Positions 1-6,672 of a stretch of DNA of 24,045 nucleotides are shown here, piece after piece. The position numbers were made by a program, and so were the translations under genes. How positions within the stretch are numbered: the first letter of the stretch is position 1; each line of letters opens with the position of its first letter. This DNA is from a virus. The notes beneath the pieces are model-generated. The model searched no databases and was not told where the DNA came from. It worked only from the letters and a program-made list of their open reading frames with translations. The DNA lies in IMG/VR virus record IMGVR_UViG_3300012008_000026, positions 1-24,045 of that record; one strand, 5' to 3'.

Positions 1-179
1 GACAGGATCCGGTACGCGGTGAGCCGGCGGGCGTCGACGTCGTCCACCCACGACGCAACGTTCAGCGGGCGGGTCCCCAGTGCACCGTCTCCCAGGTCGG
101 CGATGTGAGAGAGCGGTGACCATTGGTCGTGAAGGAACGTGCGCAACAGGGCCTCCGAAGTCGTCGTAGCGTGTGGCAC
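1..179 (-). CDS. N-terminal part of a late structural protein, probably portal (partial)
   Basis: Reading the minus strand from a GTG at 179-177 gives an open, well-structured frame to the window edge. It includes the stretches TFLHDQWSPLSHIADLGDG and RPLNVASWVDDVDARRLTAY. The start is uncertain: a TTG at 146-144 lies five bases after a good GGAGG ribosome binding site, whereas the GTG has no clear one. An in-frame stop lies upstream at about 209. I do not recognise a motif. The portal assignment rests only on position, as the next minus-strand gene after the terminase large subunit. The rest of the gene lies outside the window. Coding status is fairly sure, function is not. Confidence 0.6.
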   Translation of the reverse strand, partial: MPHATTTSEALLRTFLHDQWSPLSHIADLGDGALGTRPLNVASWVDDVDARRLTAYRIL

Positions 180-322
180 GCCACAAGGGACACCGTATCG
201 GGCTACTCAGCGTGGCACGTTCGGGCACGCGGGTGATGGTCAGGTCAGGACGCCTGAAAGTTTCTCAAGTTTCTTCCCAAAACGTATGGACACGCGTATA
301 TACACAGGTGCATACTGGAGGC
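180..322. promoter_or_regulatory. Divergent intergenic region with a rightward promoter and an inverted repeat
   Basis: This stretch separates the minus-strand portal-like gene from the plus-strand two-gene cassette. A rightward promoter can be proposed: TTCCCA at 274-279, a 17-base spacer, and TATATA at 297-302. An imperfect inverted repeat (GTATGGAC at 284-291 and GTGCATAC at 308-315, one mismatch) brackets the -10 box. That is a good position for an operator, perhaps for the ribbon-helix-helix protein encoded downstream. The first cassette gene has a GGAGG ribosome binding site just before its ATG. The element is inferred from sequence alone. Confidence 0.5.
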
Positions 323-490
323 ATGAACAAGACCAGCACCGAGACCATCCAGACCGCCACCGTCGCACTCGCCCAGAAGGTCATGGCCACCAAGGACATG
401 ACCGTCGAGCAGGCCACCGAGTACGTGATCAGCCAGATGATCGCCACGAACCCGGCACTTGCCGCCCGCCTCCTCGCGAGCATCTCATGA
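323..490 (+). CDS. Small helical protein, 55 aa, first gene of the plus-strand cassette
   Basis: A 55-residue protein starts at the ATG at 323, directly after a GGAGG ribosome binding site. It is predicted to be largely helical and uncharged in its second half, ending in an Ala/Leu-rich stretch (NPALAARLLASIS). I recognise no family. Its TGA overlaps the ATG of the next gene (ATGA at 487-490), so the two are translationally coupled. It is transcribed against the surrounding late genes from what looks like its own promoter. A partner of the ribbon-helix-helix protein is possible but not shown. Confidence 0.65.
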   Translation: MNKTSTETIQTATVALAQKVMATKDMTVEQATEYVISQMIATNPALAARLLASIS

Positions 491-831
491 TCACCATCGA
501 GTCCGACCGTACGGCTGGAGCCATCCAGACCATCGCAGCCGAGATCCTCGGCCACCACGTGGGCGTCACCCAGTCCGGGCGGCTCGGCAACGAGATCACC
601 CTCCACGACGGCTACGGCGGCGGCATCATCGAGGAGCTGCTGACCGCGCTCGGCGCGAACGGTCACGGCGTGGAAGTCACTCACACGACGCCGCGGCCAG
701 TCATGACCGCGAAGTCGGTGCGGATACCGGACGACCTGTGGAGGTCCGCGCAGGTCAAAGCGGACCAGCGCGGCGAGGTGCTCTCCGACGTGATCCGCAA
801 ATCGCTCGCCCGGTACGTCAAGCGGGCCTAG
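487..831 (+). CDS. Ribbon-helix-helix DNA-binding protein, 114 aa
   Basis: The C-terminal 45 residues have the form of a MetJ/Arc/CopG ribbon-helix-helix domain: a short strand (KSVRIPDDLW) followed by two helices ending in IRKSLARYVKRA. Such domains dimerise and bind operators in the major groove. The N-terminal 70 residues (ITIESDRTAGAIQTIAAEIL and on) look like a small alpha/beta domain that I cannot place. The start is the ATG in the ATGA overlap with the upstream 55-aa gene. The stop is interlocked with that of the convergent terminase gene: CTAG at 828-831 supplies TAG on both strands. Autoregulation through the inverted repeat at 284-315 is a reasonable inference. An antitoxin role is less likely because no toxin partner is visible. 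Confidence 0.7.
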   Translation: MITIESDRTAGAIQTIAAEILGHHVGVTQSGRLGNEITLHDGYGGGIIEELLTALGANGHGVEVTHTTPRPVMTAKSVRIPDDLWRSAQVKADQRGEVLSDVIRKSLARYVKRA

Positions 832-2369
832 CGTCGACCAGCTGCACGGCGACGGGTCGCAGCCTGCTGACGCTGCGCACCGACCCCGGCGTCAGCATGC
901 TTGGGCAGGAACAGGGCTGTGAGGGCATGCACCACCGCGTCGATTCTGTCGGGACTATCACCGACCCCAGTCCAGGACGTCATCTGGCCCTCCAACGCCT
1001 GCAGGCGGGTGGTGCCGTCGGCGGCGTGCTTGACCCGGCCGACCTCGTACAGGGCAGCCACACTCTCGGCGCGGATCCGCTTTGACCGGTGCGCGTGGAC
1101 CCGGGTGACCGGTGGGGCCAGGGGTGGCTGCCAGGACGGGTGGAGCTTGCGGTAGGACGCGACGGCGGTCTGCCAGGACGTTTGCAGGACGGTCAGGACC
1201 ATCTCACCGCCCTGGTTGTCTTCGATGACGATCCCGGTGCCGCACCAGTCGAACACCGCATGCCAGACCGCGGTGCCCCACTCGGTCGGTGTCCCGCGCA
1301 GGGACCTGTCGTCGACCACCCAGGCGATGCCCTCAGAATCCATCGCGGTGACCACGATCCCGGTCTCATCACTGGACGTCTTGGACGTGACAGCGGGGTC
1401 GACACCGACCAGGATGGAGCTCCACCGGTGCATCGAGTCGCCGGTGCGGCCACGGAACGCGCTGATCCACGACTCCTGCCAGACCGTGCCCTCGGCGGGG
1501 GTGGGGCGTTGCTGGTAGAGCGCAGCCCACGTCCTCGCTGGCAGGGCGGCCTTGATCTTCTCCCACTGCGCCACGGTGCGCCGGCGCGCGGAGGCCATGA
1601 ACTCACCCAGCGGGCGGCCGAGTGGGTCGCCTGCTGAGTCCAGGGCTTCGGCTTGAGCGGGGATGCTGATGAGCTTCCACCGGTGCGCGTCTTCCTGGGC
1701 CAGGAGCCACCCGGCCAGGTCGTCAGGGTGCCAGCGGGTCTGGATCAGGACGACGGGGGCGCCCGGGGCGAGGCGCGTGGATCCGGTGTCGGTCCACCAG
1801 TCGATGACGTTGCCCCGGATCGTGGGAGAGTCCGCGTCAGCCCGGTCTTTGATCGGGTCGTCGATGATCAGCAGGTCCACGGGGCGGCCGGTCAGTGCGC
1901 CACCGATGCCGGCGGTGTACACCCCGCCTTCGTGGCCGTCGAGCTGCCATTCGTGCTGTGCGGCGAGGTCATCGCGGATTCGCAGGCCGAGGGCTTTGCC
2001 GTGCTGGGTGATGGTGTCGCGGACTGCGCGGCCCCAACGCCTGGCGATGTTGGACTCGTAGGAGATGATCGCGATGCGGGTGTCGGGGTTGCGGTGCAGC
2101 AGCCACAGCGGGAACCACCTGGAGCACCGGAACGACTTGCCCTCTTGGGGGGGCATGCAGATGATGAGCCGTGCGTCGGGGGTGGTGGCGGCTTCGACGA
2201 GTGCGGCGTCGATCAGGTCGAGTGCCGGGGTTTGGATGGTGCGGGGGTCGAGCTTGACGGCGAGGTCTCCGGGGGTCGCGTAGGCAGCCCGCCAGTTCGG
2301 GTCGAACATGCGGGCTGCTGCTTCGAGGAATCCTGTGGACAGGGCTACTCCAGCCGGGTCATGCTGCAC
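828..2369 (-). CDS. terL: Terminase large subunit
   Basis: This 513-aa protein is the ATPase-nuclease motor that packages phage DNA. An N-terminal ATPase domain carries a Walker A-like loop (MPPQEGKS, residues 72-79), a Walker B motif (LLIIDDP, about 166-172) and a TRW coupling-type motif near 211. The C-terminal RNase H-like nuclease shows the expected acidic residues: D324 in VGVDPAV, E383 in IEDNQGG, and D474/D477 in DSPDRIDAVVHAL. The length is normal. The start is a GTG at 2369, overlapping the upstream gene by 11 bases; no strong ribosome binding site is seen, which suggests coupling. The tail is Arg/Ala-rich. Its stop overlaps that of the opposing ribbon-helix-helix gene by four bases. 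Confidence 0.95.
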   Translation of the reverse strand: MQHDPAGVALSTGFLEAAARMFDPNWRAAYATPGDLAVKLDPRTIQTPALDLIDAALVEAATTPDARLIICMPPQEGKSFRCSRWFPLWLLHRNPDTRIAIISYESNIARRWGRAVRDTITQHGKALGLRIRDDLAAQHEWQLDGHEGGVYTAGIGGALTGRPVDLLIIDDPIKDRADADSPTIRGNVIDWWTDTGSTRLAPGAPVVLIQTRWHPDDLAGWLLAQEDAHRWKLISIPAQAEALDSAGDPLGRPLGEFMASARRRTVAQWEKIKAALPARTWAALYQQRPTPAEGTVWQESWISAFRGRTGDSMHRWSSILVGVDPAVTSKTSSDETGIVVTAMDSEGIAWVVDDRSLRGTPTEWGTAVWHAVFDWCGTGIVIEDNQGGEMVLTVLQTSWQTAVASYRKLHPSWQPPLAPPVTRVHAHRSKRIRAESVAALYEVGRVKHAADGTTRLQALEGQMTSWTGVGDSPDRIDAVVHALTALFLPKHADAGVGAQRQQAATRRRAAGRR

Positions 2370-3105
2370 CGCCGGCGATCGCGCGTAGATGACGGGGCAC
2401 GATACTGGCGACCTGGGAGAGCTGCTCAGGGGACAGGTTCAGGTCGTCGAGGATCCGTCTGATCGCCTCAGCGACCAGGGCGCCTTGCTGCTCGGCGAGC
2501 TGGACGCGGCGTTCTTCGATGCCGGCGCGGATCGCTTCGGAGCAGACCTTGATGAGGCGGTCGCGTTCACGTGAGTAGAGCTCGTACCATGCGTTGGGTC
2601 CGGCCCGGTCGACGGTGGTTTTGCCCCAGTCGTCGCCGCCGGTCTTGGACTTGAACTCGGCTTGGCCCCAGATCAGGGCGTGGCCGCCGGGTCGTTCGAT
2701 GGTGGTCGGGTCACCGTCTTCGCTGTCGATGACGGTGTCTTGGGAGGCGCGGTCTTCGAGCTCCTGGACTTTGGACCGCAGCCACTGGACGTGCACATAC
2801 GTCCAGGTGACCTCTTCGAGGAGGGCTTCGGTGGGGGAGATGTTCAGGCCGTCGATGCGGACCCCGAGGGTTTTGCAGGCGCGGATCTTGGCGGCGTCAG
2901 CTTCGGCTTGGGCGATGCGTTCGGCGGCTTTGCGTCTCCCTGAGGGGGTTTGCCCGCCGTGGGTGGAGCAGACCTCCATGCCGTTGACCTTGGGTCGTCC
3001 GCAGGGTTGGCCTTTGTTGTTGTGGCAGGCGGCTTTGGGGTGGATCTGGTTGCAACGGGTGCAGGTGCCGTCTGGGAGGAGTTTCGCGCGCGGGTGGGAG
3101 GGCAT
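2359..3105 (-). CDS. Probable terminase small subunit-like protein with Cys/His motif
   Basis: A 248-aa protein lies directly upstream of and overlapping the terminase large subunit. The N-terminus has a Cys-rich zinc-type segment (CTRC at about 15-18, then C, C and CSTHGG by about 51), seen in DNA-packaging accessory proteins of actinobacterial phages. A long helical middle part (AERIAQAEADAAKIRACK and VQWLRSKVQELEDRA) and a helical C-terminus (LSPEQLSQVASIVPRHLRAI) follow. The frame is open further upstream, but I chose the ATG at 3105 because it overlaps the preceding stop by one base and begins the conserved-looking part. The terminase small-subunit role comes from position and architecture, not a diagnostic motif; it may simply be a packaging-region protein. 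Confidence 0.65.
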   Translation of the reverse strand: MPSHPRAKLLPDGTCTRCNQIHPKAACHNNKGQPCGRPKVNGMEVCSTHGGQTPSGRRKAAERIAQAEADAAKIRACKTLGVRIDGLNISPTEALLEEVTWTYVHVQWLRSKVQELEDRASQDTVIDSEDGDPTTIERPGGHALIWGQAEFKSKTGGDDWGKTTVDRAGPNAWYELYSRERDRLIKVCSEAIRAGIEERRVQLAEQQGALVAEAIRRILDDLNLSPEQLSQVASIVPRHLRAIAGGAA

Positions 3106-3227
3106 CAGGACTCGTCGTCGCCGTTCAGGGAGTGGATCATCGGCAGCCCACCGGTGTCGTACCCGCACGCGCCCACGCCCCCGCAGATCGGGCACTCGTC
3201 CCAGCCTGGTTGATGACCGCACCGCAC
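3105..3227 (-). CDS. Zinc-ribbon C-terminal half, 40 aa, perhaps reached by -1 frameshift
   Basis: From a GTG at 3227 this frame encodes 40 residues beginning MRCGHQPGWDECPICGG and ending SLNGDDES. The CPIC and CGY elements look like half of a zinc ribbon. No ribosome binding site precedes the GTG. Reading the overlapping upstream frame and slipping back one base after its VINQ gives an uninterrupted protein with evenly spaced CxxC/CxC motifs. So this may be the rightful C-terminus of the 3137-3352 gene rather than a separate gene. Its TGA overlaps the ATG of the next gene by one base. Either reading supports real coding here. Confidence 0.5.
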   Translation of the reverse strand: MRCGHQPGWDECPICGGVGACGYDTGGLPMIHSLNGDDES

Positions 3228-3352
3228 GTGCAGTGCAGCCAGTCGCAGGCAGGGTTGTCCTTGCAGTGGAGTTTGCCGGTGACGCCCAGGAGGTGGTTGC
3301 AGTCGGGGCAGTGGGACGTGAATGCGCGCTCCGGAGGCGTGGCGGCGGTCAT
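3137..3352 (-). CDS. Small zinc-ribbon protein, 71 aa, possibly frameshifted
   Basis: The first 50 residues contain CPDC, C, C and CTC pairs (HCPDCNHLLGVTGKLHC, then CDWLHCTCGAVINQ), typical of a zinc-ribbon protein. After residue about 50 the frame becomes low-complexity (Ala/Gly/Arg/Ser) and looks like shadow sequence. The natural continuation lies in the -1 frame (GWDECPICGG, residues of the 3105-3227 frame). One missing base, a sequencing error or a programmed -1 frameshift would join the two halves into a protein of about 82 aa. The start is the ATG in an ATGA overlap with the upstream gene. Function is unknown; such small zinc proteins are common in actinobacteriophage operons. Confidence 0.6.
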   Translation of the reverse strand: MTAATPPERAFTSHCPDCNHLLGVTGKLHCKDNPACDWLHCTCGAVINQAGTSARSAGAWARAGTTPVGCR

Positions 3353-3513
3353 GCGGCACGCTCGCTCTCGGTGCGAGGCCGGAAGACCAGCACGTGGAGT
3401 CCTTTGGCTTCCTGACGCGCGATGTAGACGCGGGCGACGTGCATGTTAGGGACCACGTGCGACTCGAGTAGCGTCCCGGCGCTGTACACCTCCATGTGGA
3501 TGGGGAAGATCAC
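3349..3513 (-). CDS. Hypothetical small protein, 54 aa
   Basis: A GTG start at 3513 sits in a GTGA overlap with the upstream gene, and the TGA overlaps the next ATG (ATGA at 3349-3352). The protein reads as a compact beta-rich fold: VIFPIHMEVYSAGTLL, then VARVYIARQEAKGLHVLVF, ending in a charged tail (RPRTESERAA). An AAGG element precedes the start. I recognise no family. The two perfect overlaps and the regular strand pattern make it very likely real despite its size. Confidence 0.7.
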   Translation of the reverse strand: MIFPIHMEVYSAGTLLESHVVPNMHVARVYIARQEAKGLHVLVFRPRTESERAA

Positions 3514-3623
3514 GGCGCGACCTTGGTGACCTGGATAGAGTGGCGGGCCTGGCCTCGGACGATGAGGTATGCCCGCGGGTCACGCTTTGGTGCCCTGTGC
3601 CGGGCGCGGTACTCGTGGACCAT
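3510..3623 (-). CDS. Hypothetical basic small protein, 37 aa
   Basis: This 37-residue gene begins at the ATG at 3623, one base inside the stop of the upstream gene (TGATG), and its TGA overlaps the GTG of the next gene. The sequence is basic (MVHEYRARHRAPKRDPRAYL and on) and ends SIQVTKVAP. No family is recognised. It is below the size normally predicted automatically; the support is its exact tiling between two other genes and its charge pattern. A nucleic-acid contact is possible from the charge but unproven. Confidence 0.55.
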   Translation of the reverse strand: MVHEYRARHRAPKRDPRAYLIVRGQARHSIQVTKVAP

Positions 3624-3958
3624 CACGCCACCTGCTCGCTGAGGTTGTCTAGGCCCAGTCGCGGGTCACACGGCGGACGCGGCGCATCTGGGAGCACGCC
3701 AGCGGCGGCGGCGCTGACGTGGACATGGACACCCAGGCCGGCCAGCCGCCCGTTGATGTTCACGGGGAAGGTGACGCTCGTGTCGCGGGAGGTGACGGGG
3801 TTGACCATGAGGTCCCTGATCTTGAGTGCCGGGGTGAGGTCGCCGTGAATGAAGAACGTGACCCCGCGCTCGTAGGGCAGGGGCAGGTCGGGGTGTGCGT
3901 CGATCAGGTCCGCCAATGCGCGCAGTCCCTGCGTGTATGCGGTGCAGTCTGTGGTCAT
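3623..3958 (-). CDS. Hypothetical protein, 111 aa, first gene after promoter box
   Basis: This is the first gene after the repeated promoter/operator box at 4036-4064 and is preceded by a GAGG ribosome binding site. The N-terminus is a helix of a type common in actinobacterial phage proteins (CTAYTQGLRALADLIDAHPD). It is followed by beta-rich sequence with VTFFIHGD and VTFPVNINGRLAGLGVHVHV. No catalytic motif is evident. The C-terminus is Pro/Asp-rich. It heads the leftward transcript that runs into the terminase genes. Confidence 0.75.
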   Translation of the reverse strand: MTTDCTAYTQGLRALADLIDAHPDLPLPYERGVTFFIHGDLTPALKIRDLMVNPVTSRDTSVTFPVNINGRLAGLGVHVHVSAAAAGVLPDAPRPPCDPRLGLDNLSEQVA

Positions 3959-4035
3959 GATGTGCCTCTTTCTCCAAATGCCTTCGCGTCGGGCGGACGG
4001 TGGGGCGGTGGTCCCAGATGCCTGGGTGCCCTCTG

Positions 4036-4064
4036 AGCATAGCGGATAAGTGCGCTACGTAGCG
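4036..4064 (-). promoter_or_regulatory. Leftward promoter/operator box, copy 1
   Basis: On the minus strand this reads CGCTAC, 17 bases, then TATGCT. The CGCTAC and the spacer are identical to the copy at 9090-9118 and nearly identical at 18538-18566. The start of the box contains the palindrome CGCTACGTAGCG, and a third CGCTA half-site lies 20 bases on. It stands about 80 bases upstream of the 111-aa gene at 3958, in a 123-base gap with no other gene. The spacing and the TAnnnT hexamer suggest a promoter overlapped by a dyad operator. Confidence 0.6.
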
Positions 4065-4081
4065 GGTTTTCGACACGGGTG

Positions 4082-4321
4082 TTATTGCCTGGTGAACAGG
4101 GCGTTTTTCAGGCAGTCAGCCGCGTACTGCAGCAGGCCCAGGTCGCGCCAGTTGGGGGTGTGCGGGGAGGCGTACATCCGCACGTAGGGCGCCCCGTCGT
4201 TACCGACGGACTCGACAATGAGTACCCACCCGGTGACCAGGCCCTGCTCTGCAGGCTCGGTTGCATGGGCTTGCAGGGTGGCAGCGATCGCCTGCTCGAG
4301 GGCGTCGTGCTTCCCGCTCAC
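4082..4321 (-). CDS. Hypothetical protein, 79 aa
   Basis: The start is a GTG at 4321 in a GTGA overlap with the DUF5664-type gene upstream. The protein has an N-terminal helix (KHDALEQAIAATLQAH), two beta strands (VTGWVLIVESV and APYVRMYASP) and a C-terminal helix (LGLLQYAADCLKNAL). This pattern is seen in many small actinobacteriophage proteins with no assigned role. It is the last gene of its overlap cluster; the stop is followed by the promoter box at 4036-4064. Confidence 0.75.
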   Translation of the reverse strand: MSGKHDALEQAIAATLQAHATEPAEQGLVTGWVLIVESVGNDGAPYVRMYASPHTPNWRDLGLLQYAADCLKNALFTRQ

Positions 4322-4656
4322 GGCTTGGGCCGGTCGTCGAAGTCTGGGTGACGCTCCATGAACTCGGCGAGGGCGAACGCGTGCCAAGCCACGGCGATGA
4401 TGTGGGGCAGACCCATCTCGGGGTCGATGTCCTCCCCGGACCAGAATGCGTGCGCGTGGCGCTGCAGCGCGGCATAGGACTTGGACCACTCGTATCCGCG
4501 TTCCCAGTTCCGGTCCTCGTACTTGGCTGCGCCGCGGCCGTACAGGGTGGCCAAGGTCCGCAGCGGGTGCTCGGGGATCAGGTCGTGCCGTTCGACCTTG
4601 GTACCCTTCTCCCCGCCGGTGGAACTGACGGTGCGGACCTCCTCGGTGCCGCTCAT
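4318..4656 (-). CDS. dATP/dGTP diphosphohydrolase-like N-terminal domain protein (DUF5664 type)
   Basis: The 112-aa protein matches by eye the family annotated as dATP/dGTP diphosphohydrolase N-terminal or DUF5664. Signature parts are the KYEDRNWERG segment (residues 45-54), an all-helical core with WSKSYAALQRHAHAFWSGED (57-76), and LPHIIAVAWHAFALAEFM (83-100). The His and acidic residues in these helices resemble the metal-binding face of MazG-like all-alpha pyrophosphatases. Such an enzyme would remove selected dNTPs from the pool. The ATG at 4656 overlaps the stop of the HAD nucleotidase-like gene (ATGA), linking two nucleotide-metabolism proteins. Activity is inferred from family resemblance only. 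Confidence 0.7.
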   Translation of the reverse strand: MSGTEEVRTVSSTGGEKGTKVERHDLIPEHPLRTLATLYGRGAAKYEDRNWERGYEWSKSYAALQRHAHAFWSGEDIDPEMGLPHIIAVAWHAFALAEFMERHPDFDDRPKP

Positions 4657-5198
4657 GGCAGGGCCAGGACTGCGTCGACGAACTCGGACACGTGGTCGAC
4701 CCGCAGGTCGTGGATGGCGTGGGCGTTGTGGGGCTGGTTGACCATCCAGGTCGGCACCCCGGCCGCGACCAGTGCGGCCACGTTCTTCGCGGAGTCGTCC
4801 ACGAACACGTCGGTCGGCACCTCGGTCTTGTCCTTGGTGAAGGTCAGTGAGTCGTGAGGGACGTCGTAGGTGGCCAACCAGTCGACGGTCTGCTCCCGGA
4901 TCATCTCGCCCAGGACGAAGAACCCGCGAGCGGTGACCAGGTGGATCGTGTGCCCGGCGTCGCGGAGACGCCACAGCGACTCGACCGCGCCCAGGTACGG
5001 CTCCCCGGAGTACAGGCTCCCGTTGAGGGTGCCTTCCTCCAGGACGTCGAGCCAGTCCTGCAGGGTGCAGCCGTACTCCTCATTTGGCGCCCAGGTGGTG
5101 GGGGTGACACTGTTGGTGATCTTGGCGTTGACGCACAGTTGGTGCGCGTTGGCATACCAAGGGAAAAGCACGTCGTCGATATCCACGCCTACGCGCAT
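4653..5198 (-). CDS. HAD-family 5'(3')-deoxyribonucleotidase-like protein
   Basis: This 181-aa HAD phosphatase has motif I DIDDV with nucleophile D6 and acid/base D8, motif II Thr at 89 (LVTAR), motif III Lys near 122-124 (TKDKTEV) and motif IV VDDSAKN at about 133-139. The cap insertion lies between residues 15 and 65. The size and motif spacing fit cytosolic 5'(3')-deoxyribonucleotidases and phage relatives, which dephosphorylate nucleoside monophosphates. A GGGAG ribosome binding site precedes the ATG at 5198, which overlaps the upstream gene by ten bases. It sits next to a DUF5664-type protein, so a role in shaping the nucleotide pool during phage growth is likely. The precise substrate is unknown. 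Confidence 0.85.
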   Translation of the reverse strand: MRVGVDIDDVLFPWYANAHQLCVNAKITNSVTPTTWAPNEEYGCTLQDWLDVLEEGTLNGSLYSGEPYLGAVESLWRLRDAGHTIHLVTARGFFVLGEMIREQTVDWLATYDVPHDSLTFTKDKTEVPTDVFVDDSAKNVAALVAAGVPTWMVNQPHNAHAIHDLRVDHVSEFVDAVLALP

Positions 5199-5428
5199 GC
5201 TGACTCCCTGATCGAGGTGATGGGGCTGGTCACGGTGGCCAGTCCGGGGCGGTCGGCCCATTCGATGTACAGCTGGTTGGCTGGCGTCAGGGTCAGGGAC
5301 GCGTCCTGCCATTCCCCGTCGGGGCCTTGGTGCGGCGTCGGGTCTGCGGTTCCGGTGAGGCGGCGGATCCGGCAGGGGTCCCAGTCGACCTCGTAGGTGC
5401 TGTTCTGTGTGGTGATGGTGTGGGTCAT
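5189..5428 (-). CDS. Hypothetical protein, 79 aa
   Basis: The start ATG at 5428 is in an ATGA overlap with the phosphoesterase gene, and the end overlaps the HAD gene by ten bases. The protein is beta-rich (MTHTITTQNSTYEVDWDPC, ASLTLTPANQLYIEWAD) with an acidic and polar surface. I recognise no family or motif. Its tight packing in the operon supports it as a real gene. Confidence 0.75.
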   Translation of the reverse strand: MTHTITTQNSTYEVDWDPCRIRRLTGTADPTPHQGPDGEWQDASLTLTPANQLYIEWADRPGLATVTSPITSIRESACA

Positions 5429-6672
5429 AGCAGGGCCAGGGAGTCGCGGATCCAGCCGTGCTCACCCACGGTGAAGATGAGTAGGCCGGGGTCGGAGTCG
5501 GACCCGCCGGCGCCTTGACGCCACCAGTCCGAACCGTTGTCCATCGTCGGTGCCTGAATCCACCACTTGGAGCGGCCGGTGTGCCGGTTCTGGCCTGTTG
5601 GTTGGATCCGCATCGAGTGGAAGTGCCCGGTCAGCAGGATGTCCGCGTCAGCCAAGGCTTGGCCGCCGTGGGTCTGGTTGGCCCACCATTGCGGGATCTG
5701 GTCGGGGCGGTTGACCTGGTGGCCGTGGGCGAGTCCGATGATGGTCCCGGCGACGTCCAGGGCGAGGGTCTCTTCGTGCTTGTCGGGCCAGAGGACGCTG
5801 ACATGGCCGAACCTGTCGGGGTTCATGGCCAGGGCTTTGCGGATCTGTTTGAGGGCGAAGATGCCCCAGTCGTCCCCAGGCAGACCGAGCGCGTTCTTCC
5901 CGGCCCGCCACCGGCAGTGGTTGGACCCGATCCCGGCCATGACCACAGCACTGTGGGTCCTAGCCAGCACCTTGACGGCCTCGAGCTCGACGGTGGTGGC
6001 CACGTCGATCTGGTCCATCAGAGACAAGTCGTTGGTGAACGCCTGGCTCGAGGTGTTCTCGAAGCCTTCGACGAGGTCACCGAGGTCGAACAGGTACGCG
6101 GCGTCGTTGCGGTGGGCTCGGGAGTAGGCCTCGATGCCTTCGAGGTAGCCCTGCTGTCGTTCGATGAGCTGGGCTGTGCCACCACGGGAGGCGACTTTGC
6201 CGGTTTGGGGGTCGGCCCACAGTACGACCGTCGCAGTGGTGACACGTTCGGGGCGTTCCGCGGTGGCTTTGGCGGTTTTGCGGGCCGCACGGGCGGACAG
6301 GAACAGCTGGCGCAGGTCAGGGGTGCTCGTGGACGTCAGGCGCCGCACGTTGAGCCGGTAGTAGTGCATCCGCACCACGGTGGAGACCCGCAGTTTGGTG
6401 TCAGGGTCGATGACGGCTTTCAGCCCGTCCCAGCCGCGGACGTTGACCGGTTCGATGACCTCCACGTCGGCGGGGTCCATCCCGGCGTCGATCAGGTAGG
6501 CGTCCCATGTGGTGGGCCGCTCGGTGAGGGGGCCGGTGTTGACGGAGCCGGTGTTGCCGTCCCAGACGTAGCCAGGCTCGAAGCCCTTGGGGTGCTCCAC
6601 TCTCGCGTTGCGTGGTGTGGGCGGCGGGGCCGGGTTGGACGCGGCGATCGCATCGACCAGGGATGGACTCAT
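5425..6672 (-). CDS. Calcineurin-like metallophosphoesterase
   Basis: A 415-aa protein shows the ordered metal-binding motifs of the calcineurin-like superfamily in its C-terminal two thirds: WADPQTGK (about 153-160), FDLGDLVEG (195-203), SNHCR (250-254), AHGH (315-318) and TGHFHS (348-353). The first motif is D-x-Q rather than the usual D-x-H. Phage members are often annotated as Mre11-like nucleases, but no DNA-end motif distinguishes that here. The first 145 residues are a separate, partly disordered region (Pro/Ala-rich, then a basic SARAARKTAKATAER helix). I chose the ATG at 6672 because of its ATGA overlap; an ATG 12 bases earlier is also possible. Confidence 0.85.
   Translation of the reverse strand: MSPSLVDAIAASNPAPPPTPRNARVEHPKGFEPGYVWDGNTGSVNTGPLTERPTTWDAYLIDAGMDPADVEVIEPVNVRGWDGLKAVIDPDTKLRVSTVVRMHYYRLNVRRLTSTSTPDLRQLFLSARAARKTAKATAERPERVTTATVVLWADPQTGKVASRGGTAQLIERQQGYLEGIEAYSRAHRNDAAYLFDLGDLVEGFENTSSQAFTNDLSLMDQIDVATTVELEAVKVLARTHSAVVMAGIGSNHCRWRAGKNALGLPGDDWGIFALKQIRKALAMNPDRFGHVSVLWPDKHEETLALDVAGTIIGLAHGHQVNRPDQIPQWWANQTHGGQALADADILLTGHFHSMRIQPTGQNRHTGRSKWWIQAPTMDNGSDWWRQGAGGSDSDPGLLIFTVGEHGWIRDSLALL

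Noticed and set aside
323-831. Toxin-antitoxin module
   Set aside because: The RHH protein could be an antitoxin, but the 55-aa partner has no toxin fold or motif I can see, and the gene order alone is not enough.
3666-4076. A gene encoding TRYVAHLSAMLRGH similar to the peptide at 9050-9202
   Set aside because: The likeness comes from the shared promoter/operator DNA. Beyond it this frame runs as shadow across the 111-aa gene. I keep the box as DNA and note the coding alternative under the finding.
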